Assembly: GCA_002083655.1 (NCBI GenBank)
Contig: MSXR01000006.1
Location: 53,483-117,482 of the forward strand
Length of the DNA: 64,000 nucleotides
Direction of reading: 5' to 3'
Origin: Proteobacteria bacterium ST_bin14
GTDB taxonomy: Bacteria > Pseudomonadota > Alphaproteobacteria > Sphingomonadales > Sphingomonadaceae
In this document: positions 35,190-43,706 of the stretch, in pieces
Position numbering within the stretch: the stretch's first letter is position 1
Layout: every line of letters begins with the position of its first letter
Notes under the pieces: model-generated
Told to the model about the DNA's origin: nothing
The model's database searches: none
The model's input: only the letters and a program-made list of their open reading frames with translations
Position numbers and translations under genes: made by a program

Positions 35190-36382
35190 TCGACCGCTGC
35201 ATCCACAATCAACGCGAACCGCGGCTCGCCCGGAAAATCTTCCTCAACCCATTGATCCTCAATCACGCGCAGCGTGCGCGCGACATCAGGGCCGCGACCG
35301 ATTCCGCGTTCGACCAGAACGCCGCCGCCGATCGGCAGGCGTGGCACTTCCCAATCCACAATCTGCCCTAGCAATGCTGGAACCGTCTCAGCGGCACCGT
35401 GCAGCAGCAGCCGATCAGTCGCGCCCACCAGCCCAAGCCGATAGGCGAGCGCGCGGGGCGGGGGCAGAACGCCTGCATCAAGCGCCACCGCCAGCCGTCT
35501 GCGCTGCGCGATCGACATTTTCAGCCGCGCACCAATCACCTCTCCTGTCTTGGGGTCATCGGGCAATAAGGCGGCCAGACGCCTGATCGGATCGGGGGCA
35601 ATGCCCGCTTCGCCTTCAAGCGCCGCTACCCGCGCCAGCCGCGCGGTATTTTGCAATTCAGGGAGCACGGGGAGAAGGATGGCATTTGCCAGCATCACCG
35701 GCAAAACCGCAGGGGCATTGTGGGCGCACAACAGCTTCAGCAGTTCATCAGCAATGCGTTCGCGCGACAGCGCCATCAGGTCGTTTGCGCGGGCGGTGCA
35801 GGCTACCAGCCCTGTTGTGTCCGAAACGTCCAAAATGTCGCCAAATCGCGCCAAAAACCGGAAAAAACGCAAAATTCGCAGGTGATCTTCGGCAATTCGC
35901 TGCAAAGGATCGCCAATAAAGCGCACAATATGCCGCGCCAGATCATCCTGACCGCCGAAATAATCGAATATTTCCCCCGTCGACGGATCGGCATAGAGTG
36001 CATTAATCGTGAAATCCCGCCGCGCCGCGTCCTCGCGCCAATCGTCTGTAAAGGCGACCGTCGCGTGGCGGCCATCGGTGGAAATGTCGCGGCGCAATGT
36101 CGTCACTTCGACATGGCCGCCCGGCAGCAGGGCAGTGATTGTGCCATGTGCAATGCCCGTCGGGATCGCCTTGATATGCGCGGCCCTCAACCGATCGAGC
36201 ACCTCGGTCGGTGCCAGCCGGGTCGCGATGTCGATATCGTTCACGGGCAGCCCGAGCAGCGTATCGCGCACCGCCCCGCCAACAAATCGCGAGTCGCCTT
36301 GATCGCCGCCCAGCACCACGCATAGCTGGGCCAGCTCGGGCCGTGCTCGCCACGGTGCGTCGGGCAGGATCAGCGCGGCCAT
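35162..36382 (-). CDS. cca: CCA tRNA nucleotidyltransferase / poly(A) polymerase family
   Basis: This enzyme adds or repairs the 3' CCA end of tRNAs. In the 406-aa protein the nucleotidyltransferase head has RFVGGAVRDTLLG and NDIDIATRL (metal Asp-x-Asp). VTTLRRDISTDGRHATVAF, RRDFTINALY and RILRFFRF follow, as in alphaproteobacterial class II enzymes. ATG 36382 overlaps the Nudix gene end by 13 bp. The 3' end overlaps the convergent GGDEF-EAL gene. It is the last gene of DUF1285-Nudix-cca, a conserved set. Confidence 0.94.
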   Translation of the reverse strand: MAALILPDAPWRARPELAQLCVVLGGDQGDSRFVGGAVRDTLLGLPVNDIDIATRLAPTEVLDRLRAAHIKAIPTGIAHGTITALLPGGHVEVTTLRRDISTDGRHATVAFTDDWREDAARRDFTINALYADPSTGEIFDYFGGQDDLARHIVRFIGDPLQRIAEDHLRILRFFRFLARFGDILDVSDTTGLVACTARANDLMALSRERIADELLKLLCAHNAPAVLPVMLANAILLPVLPELQNTARLARVAALEGEAGIAPDPIRRLAALLPDDPKTGEVIGARLKMSIAQRRRLAVALDAGVLPPPRALAYRLGLVGATDRLLLHGAAETVPALLGQIVDWEVPRLPIGGGVLVERGIGRGPDVARTLRVIEDQWVEEDFPGEPRFALIVDAAVDQALRSIRK

Positions 36383-36969
36383 TGCAGCCGGCGCGACAGG
36401 TTGACGATCATCGCAGCGGTTGCGCCCCAGATGCGGTGCCCGTCCCAGTTTATCTCGTAATAATGGCGCTGCTGCCCCTGCCATTCGGCACTGGCGCGAA
36501 TGTGATTGGCGGAATCAAGAATGAAATCGAGAGGTACTTCAAATACTTGAGCTACTTCCGCTTCGCTTGGCACCAACACCAGATCGGGCGGAACGACGGC
36601 GACGATCGGGGTCACGTCATATCCGGTGACGGTGCGATAGCGGTCCGCCGCGCCGATGATCGTCACATGGCGGCGCGGCAGGGCGATTTCCTCCTCCGCC
36701 TCACGCAGTGCGGCATCCACAGGGCCGTCATCTTCGGGATCAATTCTGCCGCCTGGAAAGGCAACCTGACCGGGGTGCCGCCGCATCGTATTGGTCCGCC
36801 GGGTCAGGATTACGCCCGGATTTGCGCGATCAGTGATCGGCACCAGCACGGCGGCGGCGAGCAGCGTGTCGCCAGCTGCCAGCGCCAGATTGACATGGTC
36901 GCCTGCCAGCAGCGACGTGCCCTGCGGCAACGCCGCTTCCAGCGCACGGCGCAGGCGATCTGCGAGCAT
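36370..36969 (-). CDS. Nudix hydrolase, CoA pyrophosphatase type
   Basis: The 199-aa protein contains the UPF0035 lead-in LTRRTNTMRRHPGQVAFPGG directly before the Nudix box. The box reads GGRIDPEDDGPVDAALREAE then EEIAL, with the metal-binding Glu residues in place. This combination marks NudL-like enzymes that cut CoA or acyl-CoA to phosphopantetheine and 3',5'-ADP. ATG 36969 overlaps the stop of the DUF1285 gene by one base (TGATG); a GTG three bases earlier is possible. Confidence 0.92.
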   Translation of the reverse strand: MLADRLRRALEAALPQGTSLLAGDHVNLALAAGDTLLAAAVLVPITDRANPGVILTRRTNTMRRHPGQVAFPGGRIDPEDDGPVDAALREAEEEIALPRRHVTIIGAADRYRTVTGYDVTPIVAVVPPDLVLVPSEAEVAQVFEVPLDFILDSANHIRASAEWQGQQRHYYEINWDGHRIWGATAAMIVNLSRRLQWPR

Positions 36970-37595
36970 CACGACGCCGGCTTATCTAATGGGGGCTCAT
37001 CCAAGGGTGGCCCATCTAAGGGTGGATGAACCGGCGTTGGCTGGACGGGGAAAAACGCCCCATTGCTCCAAACCCCTGGCGGTTGCTCTTCGCCCTCCAG
37101 CGCGAGTGCCACCAGATCATAGTAAAGCGAGCGTGCCACCAACGCTTCCAATCCGCCACGGACATGGAGGTAGGGGCGGGGACCGTTTTCGGTATCGGTA
37201 AAGCGTAACGGGTGGTCGGCGTCCGCCGAAATTAGCTCGCCCGTGTTCAGCCTGAACGCCAGTTTCGTCGCGGCGCCGCTGCCCTCCGCCTTCATCTCCA
37301 CGGCGACAAACGGCGCATCCTCCACCGTGATATCGAGCTTTTCACCGGGCGTAACAAGTACATAGCCGCCATCTGGTTCGCGCCGCAGGATGGTGGAAAA
37401 CAACCGCACCATCGCTTGCCGCCCGATGGGCGATCCCTGGTGGAACCAGGTGCCGTCGCGCGCGATTCGCATCTCGCTGTCCCCGCAATGACTGGGGTTC
37501 CACAACTCGACCGGGGGCAACCGCTTTTCCTGGGCGAGCCGGGCGATGTCAGCAAGCGACAGCGTGGCAAGATCGGGCAGCGGTTCCATGGGCAT
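36969..37595 (-). CDS. DUF1285 family protein
   Basis: The 208-aa protein has the DUF1285 core: PPVELWNPSHCGDSEMRIAR, GTWFHQGSPIGRQAMVRLFS, and YVLVTPGEKLDITVEDAPFV. PYLHVRGGLEALVARSLYYD lies near the C-terminus. The family is conserved in proteobacteria without a proven function. The tail holds a threefold PPLD repeat (see the feature at 36980). ATG 37595 or 37589 are both reasonable starts. It is the first gene of the Nudix-cca operon. Confidence 0.85.
   Translation of the reverse strand: MPMEPLPDLATLSLADIARLAQEKRLPPVELWNPSHCGDSEMRIARDGTWFHQGSPIGRQAMVRLFSTILRREPDGGYVLVTPGEKLDITVEDAPFVAVEMKAEGSGAATKLAFRLNTGELISADADHPLRFTDTENGPRPYLHVRGGLEALVARSLYYDLVALALEGEEQPPGVWSNGAFFPVQPTPVHPPLDGPPLDEPPLDKPAS
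36980..37026 (-). repeat. Short in-frame tandem repeat (PPLD units) in the DUF1285 tail
   Basis: Three near-identical 12-18 bp units coding PPLDG, PPLDE and PPLDK lie at the extreme C-terminus. They look like slippage-type expansion in a disordered tail outside the conserved domain. Confidence 0.6.
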
Positions 37596-37639
37596 CGCCC
37601 GTCGGTAAGCCAGCACGCCGCTCGGGTAAAGCGATGCGA

Positions 37640-38152
37640 TCAGGCGATGACGGCGGTGCGTGGTCCCAGCATGCCGGGTGCCGATGGCACATCCGGTCCG
37701 CGTGCGAGGAGCCGGTGCTGCTCGACCGGGCCTGGCGCGCGCCAGTTGGCGGTTTTGTCGGCGGAAAACCCAAAGAAACGGCCATAATATTCGGGGTCGC
37801 CAATCAACATCAGCGCGCGGTCAGCACCCGATGCTGCTGCCGCCGCCAGCATATGCGCCATCAGCACGCGACCGATTCCGTCACGCTGGCGCGCGGGCGA
37901 AACGGCGACTGGCCCGACCATCAGCAGCGGCGAAGTGTCGCCACTGTCCGCCGCCAATGCAATCGGCCAGCATTGAATCACCCCCACCAACGTCGCGCCA
38001 TCAAGCGCCGCAAAGCTGTGTGCCGGATCAAATGCGGTGCCCGCCCTGATTCGATAGGCCGTCCGCAAATGGCGATCCGCCCCGAACGCAGAATCGAGCA
38101 AAGCCTCGATTTCCTTGGGCAAAATCGTCGTGAGGGGAAGCAGAGAAATCAC
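37640..38152 (-). CDS. GNAT family N-acetyltransferase
   Basis: The 170-aa protein has the GNAT acetyl-CoA site: PLLMVGPVAVSPARQRDGIG followed by RVLMAHML (the Q/RxxGxG loop reads QRDGIG). The later LMLIGDPEYYGRFFGF is typical of the YhbS-like subgroup. The acceptor is unknown. It is a single gene, separated from the cca operon by 44 bp and divergent from the GST gene. Confidence 0.88.
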   Translation of the reverse strand: MISLLPLTTILPKEIEALLDSAFGADRHLRTAYRIRAGTAFDPAHSFAALDGATLVGVIQCWPIALAADSGDTSPLLMVGPVAVSPARQRDGIGRVLMAHMLAAAAASGADRALMLIGDPEYYGRFFGFSADKTANWRAPGPVEQHRLLARGPDVPSAPGMLGPRTAVIA

Positions 38153-38250
38153 CGAGAATCCGCCTATAAATCAGCCATCCGGCAATGGACGCCGCAGGCA
38201 GCGCGCAGTAGCCTTGATCGCGCTGAACACAAGCCGAACGGATGCGTTCT

Positions 38251-38883
38251 ATGAAACTTTATGATTCGAGTTGGGCACCCAGCCCCAGGCGTGTGCGCAT
38301 TTTTCTGGCGGAAAAGCGCATAGAGGTAGAGCGCGTGATGGTCGATCTGCGCCGTGATGAACAGTTGGCGCCAGCCTATCTGGCCATCAATCCGCGCGGT
38401 ACAGTGCCCGCATTAGTGCTCGAAAATGGTCAGATAATTACCGAATCTGCCTCGATTTGCCGATATTTTGAGGCAGAATGCCCTGATCCGCCCCTTTTTG
38501 GCACAGATTCGATCACTATGGCGCAGATCGATTCCTGGACCCGCCGGATTGAAGCGGATGGCTATGCTGCTGCGGTCTATGCGTTCCGCAATTCAAAGCC
38601 GCAGATGCAGGGCAGGGGGCAGCCGGGGCTTTGGCCGCCGATGCCGATCATCCCCGAGCTTGTCGACCGGGCGCAAATCATGTGGGGCGCATTTACCCGG
38701 CAGCTGGACGGGCAGTTGGGCCAATCGCCCTGGATTGTGGGCGACGCGATCAGCTTTGCCGATATCACCGCGCTGATGACGGTGGATTTCGCCGCGCGGG
38801 CGGGGCTGAGCGTTGGTGATGATCTGTATCATCTGAGCAGATGGCACCAGATGATGTCCGCCCGGCCAAGCGCTGCTGCCTGA
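38251..38883 (+). CDS. Glutathione S-transferase family protein
   Basis: The 210-aa protein has the thioredoxin-like N-terminal domain (KLYDSSWAPSPRRVRIFLAE). Its glutathione site shows NPRGTVPALV and the Glu-Ser pair in ITESASICRYFE. An all-helical C-terminal domain follows, with the N-capping motif WIVGDAISFADITALM. It probably conjugates or isomerises electrophiles; the substrate is unknown. ATG 38251 is preferred (ggatg upstream), with ATG 38242 possible. Confidence 0.92.
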   Translation: MKLYDSSWAPSPRRVRIFLAEKRIEVERVMVDLRRDEQLAPAYLAINPRGTVPALVLENGQIITESASICRYFEAECPDPPLFGTDSITMAQIDSWTRRIEADGYAAAVYAFRNSKPQMQGRGQPGLWPPMPIIPELVDRAQIMWGAFTRQLDGQLGQSPWIVGDAISFADITALMTVDFAARAGLSVGDDLYHLSRWHQMMSARPSAAA

Positions 38884-39001
38884 CCGCCAGAATCGGTCGT
38901 GACGGGCAAAGGAAGGGCAGGGGATGGGCAAGGGATAAGCGGGGTATCGCCCGCCATGCTTCCCCCCGGCGTGCAACCTGCTATGGCGCGCGCCGGATGG
39001 C

Positions 39002-39400
39002 GTGGCCAATATCAATGGGAACAGCAGGTTGAACGATCGATTAGAATTGGAAGTGCATGGGTTCGAAGTATCTGTTCTGACAGGTATTTATTCCGAAGAA
39101 ACCCACTTGCCGCAGCCGCTGCTGATTTCGATGACTGTCGAACTGGAATGCCCCGCGCATTTTGCGCCTGACACGCCGTTGTCGGCATCGAAAAACTATC
39201 TGGACCTGAAGCGCGCAGCGACGACGGCGTTGCCGGAGGGTGTTCACTTCACCCTGATCGAGGGCGTGGCCGATCATATCGCGCAAACATTGCTGCAGGA
39301 GGATTCGCGCGTGCAGCGCGTGCAGGTAAAGATCGTCAAGCTTGCGATTTCGGAAGCGGGCGAGGCGATTGGGATGACGTTGGTGCGCCACCGGCGATGA
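39002..39400 (+). CDS. folB: Dihydroneopterin aldolase
   Basis: FolB converts 7,8-dihydroneopterin to 6-hydroxymethyl-dihydropterin in folate synthesis. The ~130-aa protein has LEVHGFEVSVLTGIYSEETHL, the family N-terminus, then SASKNYLDLKRA and TLIEGVADHIAQTLL near the active-site Glu. RVQVKIVKL follows. The start is uncertain: GTG 39002 or TTG 39029, which has cagg upstream; no ATG is in frame. Its stop overlaps the next gene (ATGA). Confidence 0.88.
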   Translation: MANINGNSRLNDRLELEVHGFEVSVLTGIYSEETHLPQPLLISMTVELECPAHFAPDTPLSASKNYLDLKRAATTALPEGVHFTLIEGVADHIAQTLLQEDSRVQRVQVKIVKLAISEAGEAIGMTLVRHRR

Positions 39401-39822
39401 CCGCGGCTGTGGTTGAGGGCACGGGCGATCTTGCAACGGCGTTGCGGGCGTTGTTGGCGGGGGTGGACGGTGCAGATGGTGGCGCTTTGCCTAGCCTTCT
39501 CTCGTCTGGCCACATCCTGATCCCGTCAGGTGACATCAACGCCGTGGTGGACCGGGTGCGTGCGGTGCCATCGTCGGCGACCGTGATTGTCTTGGATGGG
39601 GCGGCCACGCCAGCGTTTGACGCCCATCTGTTGCTCGCCGCAATTGAGCCGTTGGCGATTGAGGCCGCGCCACAGCGGCGCATATCGGCAGTGCACGCCG
39701 CGCCAAATGCCGATCCCGCCGATGTCGCGGCGGCGACCGCGTTCTTGCTAAGGGCGATTTCGGTGACCGGGCAGATTATTCGAATCGATCCCCGCGTCAC
39801 CGACCCAGGCTTGCACGGCTAG
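39397..39822 (+). CDS. Short Rossmann-type protein, degenerate SDR
   Basis: The 141-aa protein is shorter than a normal short-chain dehydrogenase (~250 aa). It lacks the N-terminal TGxxxGIG dinucleotide loop and any YxxxK catalytic pair. The C-terminal part (DPADVAAATAFLLRAISVTG then QIIRIDPR) mirrors the end of SDR enzymes. It overlaps folB by 4 bp, implying coupled translation. In folate operons SDR-like pteridine reductases occur, so this may be a decayed or regulatory relative; that is inference. Confidence 0.75.
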   Translation: MTAAVVEGTGDLATALRALLAGVDGADGGALPSLLSSGHILIPSGDINAVVDRVRAVPSSATVIVLDGAATPAFDAHLLLAAIEPLAIEAAPQRRISAVHAAPNADPADVAAATAFLLRAISVTGQIIRIDPRVTDPGLHG

Positions 39823-39833
39823 GTCTGGCACGG

Positions 39834-40736
39834 CTAGCTGCGCGTGCATTGCCCCAGCGACTGGATGACGAAAGCATAGTCCTGAATCGCGGTCGCTGCG
39901 TCACCCTCGCTCATTTTTTCAACCGCGGCGCTGGGCAGTTGTGCCGGAAGGGCACAGGCCAGCCGATACCATAACAGCGTGTCTCGCTGCGGCGGGGCGG
40001 CTGATTCATCGACAATTTCGGTCAGCGAAACCGCCCAGCTGGGTTGCTGGCCCGGGCGCCGCAGGATGCTGATCGATACAGGCCTGGTGTCCCGCGTTGT
40101 CAGGAAAATCTGGGTTTCCCCCTCGCCCGGTAACGACCCTGATACATGGAAGGCATTGCCAATGCCCGTCACCACCGGCGGCGCATCTGCAGCCAAGGCT
40201 TCAGTGGCGATCCGACGGCTAAGCGCGTCAAGCGCGGGCGTCCAGCGGCGCTGCGAATCCGGCCCGGTCAACTGAATTTGGTTGGCCAGGCGCGGCACGG
40301 GGCGGCCATAAAGCAGCACCCTTATCTTACCCAGCTTTGGCAATTTTCCGCGTGAATCAGGCAGAACATCAAGGATGTAGCCGATCCGCGCTGGCACCGA
40401 ATCATTGCCGCGAATCAGGGCCAGAACATCGGCCTGAACATATAGCCGGGCATAGCCAGCGGGCGCGCCCACCGCCTCTGGCCCCTTTAGTTTTTCAACG
40501 CTGCGAATCGTCGAATCGATGATCACGGGTGATCGCAAAACCAGGTCTGCAACCGCCGCATAAGGGGGAGCTGGTTCGGCAATGGCGACAGGTTTTTGGG
40601 CCGGGCGGCGCTGCGCATTCGCGTCCGCAAAGCCGCCGGTGCTCAGCGTTGCGGCCACCGCCAGGAAAGCGCCAAACATTGATCGTCGCACGGTTTTCAT
40701 CATGATCTGCGGCACAGCCTTTGGAACGGATGACAT
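39834..40736 (-). CDS. Exported hypothetical protein
   Basis: The 300-aa protein starts with an export signal (RRSMFGAFLAVAATLSTGGF then ADANAQ). A ~250-residue domain with predicted beta content follows (VLALIRGNDSVPARIGYILD; GKIRVLLYGRPVPRLANQIQ) and ends with Cys pairs around ACALPAQ and GQCTRS. I do not recognise a characterised family; similar exported proteins occur in sphingomonads. ATG 40736, or ATG 40703 nearer the signal, could be the start. It is divergent from tonB. Confidence 0.7.
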   Translation of the reverse strand: MSSVPKAVPQIMMKTVRRSMFGAFLAVAATLSTGGFADANAQRRPAQKPVAIAEPAPPYAAVADLVLRSPVIIDSTIRSVEKLKGPEAVGAPAGYARLYVQADVLALIRGNDSVPARIGYILDVLPDSRGKLPKLGKIRVLLYGRPVPRLANQIQLTGPDSQRRWTPALDALSRRIATEALAADAPPVVTGIGNAFHVSGSLPGEGETQIFLTTRDTRPVSISILRRPGQQPSWAVSLTEIVDESAAPPQRDTLLWYRLACALPAQLPSAAVEKMSEGDAATAIQDYAFVIQSLGQCTRS

Positions 40737-40769
40737 CACGTTTGCGTTAGTGGATTGACGTCGTTTTAA

Positions 40770-40785
40770 ACAGAAATAATTCTGT
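40770..40785. promoter_or_regulatory. Palindrome in the tonB upstream region
   Basis: ACAGAA and TTCTGT flank ATAA (perfect 6+4+6 dyad) between the divergent exported-protein gene and tonB. The A/T-rich centre and flanking TTTAAA recall iron-responsive boxes of alphaproteobacteria (Irr/RirA/Fur type), and tonB systems are often iron regulated. Only the dyad is seen; the regulator is inferred. Confidence 0.4.
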
Positions 40786-40958
40786 CGCGAGTTGCTTGTA
40801 TGATTGTTGCGTCTGACAAAGAGTTTGCGTCGGTGTGGCGGGGGCGATAGAGATATAGCCTCGGTGAAGGATATAACGGCTCATAGCAGCCCTTCGGCAA
40901 TCCGGTGTACGGATGGCGCGGGGAGATACTGCTGGTGCAATGGGAGTTTCGTACCTGA

Positions 40959-41615
40959 ATGGCTTATGCAGATCGGACTGAAGGTAGCAGCAGGGTGGTG
41001 GCGATTATTATCGTTGCCCTCATTCACGCTGTCATCGGCTATGCTTTCGTCACCGGACTTGCTTATAAATATGTAAAGCAAGTCGCGGAAAAGCTTGACA
41101 CTTTTGACGTGGCGCCACCACCGCCACCCCCACCACCGGAAGAGCCGCCACCGCCGCCACCACCAGATCAGCCGCAGACGCCGCCACCTGTGGTGTCGCC
41201 GCCGCCAATCGTGACGAATCCGAATCCACCGGTTTCAACCGTGCGGACCGTGGCAACGCCGCCGCCGGTGTATAACCCGACGCCAATTTCAGCGCCTCCA
41301 GCGCCGCCTGCACCTCGCGTCAGCCAGGCTGCTGGTGCCAAGGGCGATGAAGCAAGCTGGGTGACCACGGACGATTATCCGCCTGCCGCACTCCGTGAGG
41401 AGAAAGAGGGCACGTCGGTGATCTCCTGGACCATCAACACCCAGGGGCGTGTCGAAGGATGCCGTACCGTTCAATCGAGCGGATCATCGGACCTTGACGA
41501 TGCAGCGTGCCGTGCCTTGACCCGCCGTGCGCGGTACAGCCCGGCCAAGGACCAGGACGGCAACCCGATTGCGACCACAAAGTCGCGCCGCGTGCGCTGG
41601 GTTATTCCGCAATAG
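40959..41615 (+). CDS. tonB: Energy transducer TonB
   Basis: TonB carries proton-motive energy from ExbB-ExbD to outer-membrane receptors. The 218-aa protein has an N-terminal inner-membrane anchor (VVAIIIVALIHAVIGYAFVT). A long proline-rich spacer follows (about residues 50-125). The C-terminal TonB domain reads DDYPPAALREEKEGTSVISW, GRVEGCRTVQSSGSSDLDDA and RYSPAKDQDGNPI. Two Cys in that domain (VEGC, DAAC) may pair. It is the first gene of tonB-exbB-exbD-exbD, 61 bp before exbB. The system would serve receptors such as the one at 18.6 kb. Confidence 0.96.
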   Translation: MAYADRTEGSSRVVAIIIVALIHAVIGYAFVTGLAYKYVKQVAEKLDTFDVAPPPPPPPPEEPPPPPPPDQPQTPPPVVSPPPIVTNPNPPVSTVRTVATPPPVYNPTPISAPPAPPAPRVSQAAGAKGDEASWVTTDDYPPAALREEKEGTSVISWTINTQGRVEGCRTVQSSGSSDLDDAACRALTRRARYSPAKDQDGNPIATTKSRRVRWVIPQ

Positions 41616-41676
41616 TGATTTCGTTGGGTGGGGGTCGTGGGGCCCCCACCGGCATATTTTAGAGGAAAATATATTT

Positions 41677-42420
41677 ATGCTGACCACCATTCTTGCAGCC
41701 GCTCCGGCTGCTGCTACCGACAACCCCTATGGCCTGCAGCAGGCGCTTCAAGAAGGCGGCCTGATTGCCCAGACCGTTTTCGCCATCCTGGTGCTGATGT
41801 CGGTTGGGACGTTCTACATCTTGTTCACCAAAATGTTTGAACAGCAAAAGGTCATGGGCCAGGGCAAGCGCGTTCGCTCTACCTTCTGGAACAGCAACTC
41901 GCTGAACGAAGCCGCTGCCAAGCTGGAAAAGAATTCGGCCTATAAGCAGATCGTCGACGACGGCCTGGCTGCGCAGGGCCAGCACAGCAAGCTGACCGAT
42001 CCAGTCGAAGCGCATGACTGGCTCCACAATTCGCTCGCGCGTTCAGAAGCAGCGATCAACACGAAGCTGGGTAGCGGTCTTGCTTTCCTCGCGACGGTGG
42101 GTTCGGTTTCCCCGTTCATTGGTCTGTTCGGCACCGTTGTCGGCATTTACCGCGCACTCATCAAGATCGGCGCGTCGGGCCAGGCATCGATTGATGCGGT
42201 CGCCGGCCCGGTTGGTGAAGCACTGATCATGACAGCACTTGGTCTGGTCGTCGCTGTGCCTGCCGTGCTTGCCTTTAACTGGTTGCAGAGCCGCAACAAG
42301 TCGATCGCGGCTGAACTGTCGGCATTCTCAACCGACGTGCTGGGCTATCTCGCATCGAGCGGCGCTGTGCGCCCTGCGACGCGCGGTGCGGCCAGCAAGG
42401 CGCCTGCAAAGGCAGGCTGA
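41677..42420 (+). CDS. exbB: Biopolymer transport protein ExbB
   Basis: ExbB is the pentameric channel scaffold of the TonB motor. The 247-aa protein has a first membrane helix near residues 30-50 (TVFAILVLMSVGTFYILF) and two C-terminal helices. The MotA/ExbB signature is GLAFLATVGSVSPFIGLFGT then VVGI, and GEALIMTALGLVVAVPAVLA contains the functional Thr/Ala face. ATG 41677 is preceded by agaggaaa. The open frame extends further upstream but is not needed. Confidence 0.96.
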   Translation: MLTTILAAAPAAATDNPYGLQQALQEGGLIAQTVFAILVLMSVGTFYILFTKMFEQQKVMGQGKRVRSTFWNSNSLNEAAAKLEKNSAYKQIVDDGLAAQGQHSKLTDPVEAHDWLHNSLARSEAAINTKLGSGLAFLATVGSVSPFIGLFGTVVGIYRALIKIGASGQASIDAVAGPVGEALIMTALGLVVAVPAVLAFNWLQSRNKSIAAELSAFSTDVLGYLASSGAVRPATRGAASKAPAKAG

Positions 42421-42521
42421 GCTAAAGATGATGAAAGCGGGGCGATGCGTGATTGCGTCGCCCCGTTTTGATGCCGCCGCGCACAGGTGCGGTGTGATGA
42501 TTGCAGATAGGATAGTTCGTA

Positions 42522-43004
42522 ATGGGCATTAGCGCTGGCGGCGGTAACGCTGAAAAACCGATGTCGGAGATCAACACGACCCCGCTTGTGGACGTCATGT
42601 TGGTGTTGCTGATCATCTTTCTGATCGCGGTGCCGGTCGTGATCCAGAATGTGAAGGTCAAGCTTCCTTCGGTCCGGTTTGATCCGACAACGACCAAGCC
42701 TGAAAACGTCTCGCTGTCTGTCCGGGGCGATGGCAGCGGCGGTTGCGAGATTTACTGGATGGTGACCAAGGTAACGAGCACCGAGCTGCTTGATCGTGCT
42801 GTGGCCAAGCTGAAGCTGGAAATCGCCCGCCAGGGTGGCCCAAACGCCCCAGGCGTCGAATTGCCTGAGGCGCATATCCGCGGCGACGTGGATACCCCCT
42901 ATAAGTGCATCGGCGGAGCAATCTTCCAGATGCAGCAGGCAGGCTTTGCCAAGGTGGGCTTTATTTCCGAGCCAGAGCCAGGCGGCGGCACCGTCCGCCA
43001 GTAA
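42522..43004 (+). CDS. exbD: Biopolymer transport protein ExbD, first copy
   Basis: ExbD is the proton-carrying partner in the TonB motor. The 160-aa protein has the transmembrane signature INTTPLVDVMLVLLIIFLI, where the Asp of PLVDVM is the proton site. A larger periplasmic domain than the second copy contains two Cys (GGCEIYW, PYKCIGG) that could form a disulfide. It starts at ATG 42522, 101 bp after exbB, and is followed by a second ExbD at 61 bp. Confidence 0.95.
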   Translation: MGISAGGGNAEKPMSEINTTPLVDVMLVLLIIFLIAVPVVIQNVKVKLPSVRFDPTTTKPENVSLSVRGDGSGGCEIYWMVTKVTSTELLDRAVAKLKLEIARQGGPNAPGVELPEAHIRGDVDTPYKCIGGAIFQMQQAGFAKVGFISEPEPGGGTVRQ

Positions 43005-43065
43005 CGGCGACGTTGGTAATCGCGGCTTTGGCAATGGCCACTTTATTTTTCAGGAGCGTTTAGCA

Positions 43066-43491
43066 ATGGCAGTTAGCGGCAGCAGAGAAGATGGCGAGCC
43101 GATGATGGAAATGAACATGACGCCGTTGATCGACGTCTTGCTCGTTCTCCTCATCATGTTCATCATCACCATCCCGATCCAGACCCATGCGGTGAAGGTT
43201 GACCTTCCCCAGAATAATCCGGATGCGATCAATCAGGTCGAGCCGGACAAGAACAAGATCTCGATCGATGCGGCGGGCGTGGTATCGTGGAATGGCGCGC
43301 CGGTTGATGATATCACCCTGCGCCAGTATCTCGACCAGTCGAAGCTGCTATCGCCTGAGCCAGAGCTGCATTTCCAGCCAGACTCCGCGACACGGTATGA
43401 AACCGTTGATCGTGTCCTGGCGGTGATCAAGCGCTCCGGCGTGGGCAAGCTTGGCTTCATCGGCAACGAACAATATCGCAACGATTTCTAA
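43066..43491 (+). CDS. exbD: Biopolymer transport protein ExbD, second copy
   Basis: The 141-aa paralogue has the membrane signature MTPLIDVLLVLLIMFIITIP with the conserved Asp. Its periplasmic domain ends KRSGVGKLGFIGNEQYR and, unlike copy one, has no Cys. Tandem ExbD proteins occur in sphingomonads and xanthomonads, where the second copy serves only some substrates. ATG 43066 has caggag 13 bp upstream. It is the last gene before the terminator. Confidence 0.94.
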   Translation: MAVSGSREDGEPMMEMNMTPLIDVLLVLLIMFIITIPIQTHAVKVDLPQNNPDAINQVEPDKNKISIDAAGVVSWNGAPVDDITLRQYLDQSKLLSPEPELHFQPDSATRYETVDRVLAVIKRSGVGKLGFIGNEQYRNDF

Positions 43492-43518
43492 TCGATCGAA
43501 ATCGGTTGCTGCCAAACA

Positions 43519-43549
43519 GGGCGGTCCTTCGGGGCCGCCCTTTTTTTTT
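43519..43549 (+). terminator. Rho-independent terminator of tonB-exbBDD
   Basis: A nine-pair stem (gggcggtcc / ggggccgccc with one G-U pair) closes a UUCG tetraloop and is followed directly by nine T. It begins 27 bp after the second exbD stop. Confidence 0.95.
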
Positions 43550-43706
43550 GTGCCGGACGGGCCGCTGCGCGCGCTGATGCTCGCCCTGATGCGCGCAGTT
43601 GTGATGGCCGTTTCGGGTCGCCCCAGATTGCCGGTTTATCTGTGTAGATGCGGCCAATCACCATTTAACTGATTGATTTAAACTCGGAAAATTTCCGCTT
43701 GCCAAT

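Noticed and set aside
41104..41190. CCN-rich microsatellite-like run in tonB
   Set aside because: It encodes the expected proline-rich periplasm-spanning spacer of TonB and is not a separate repeat element.
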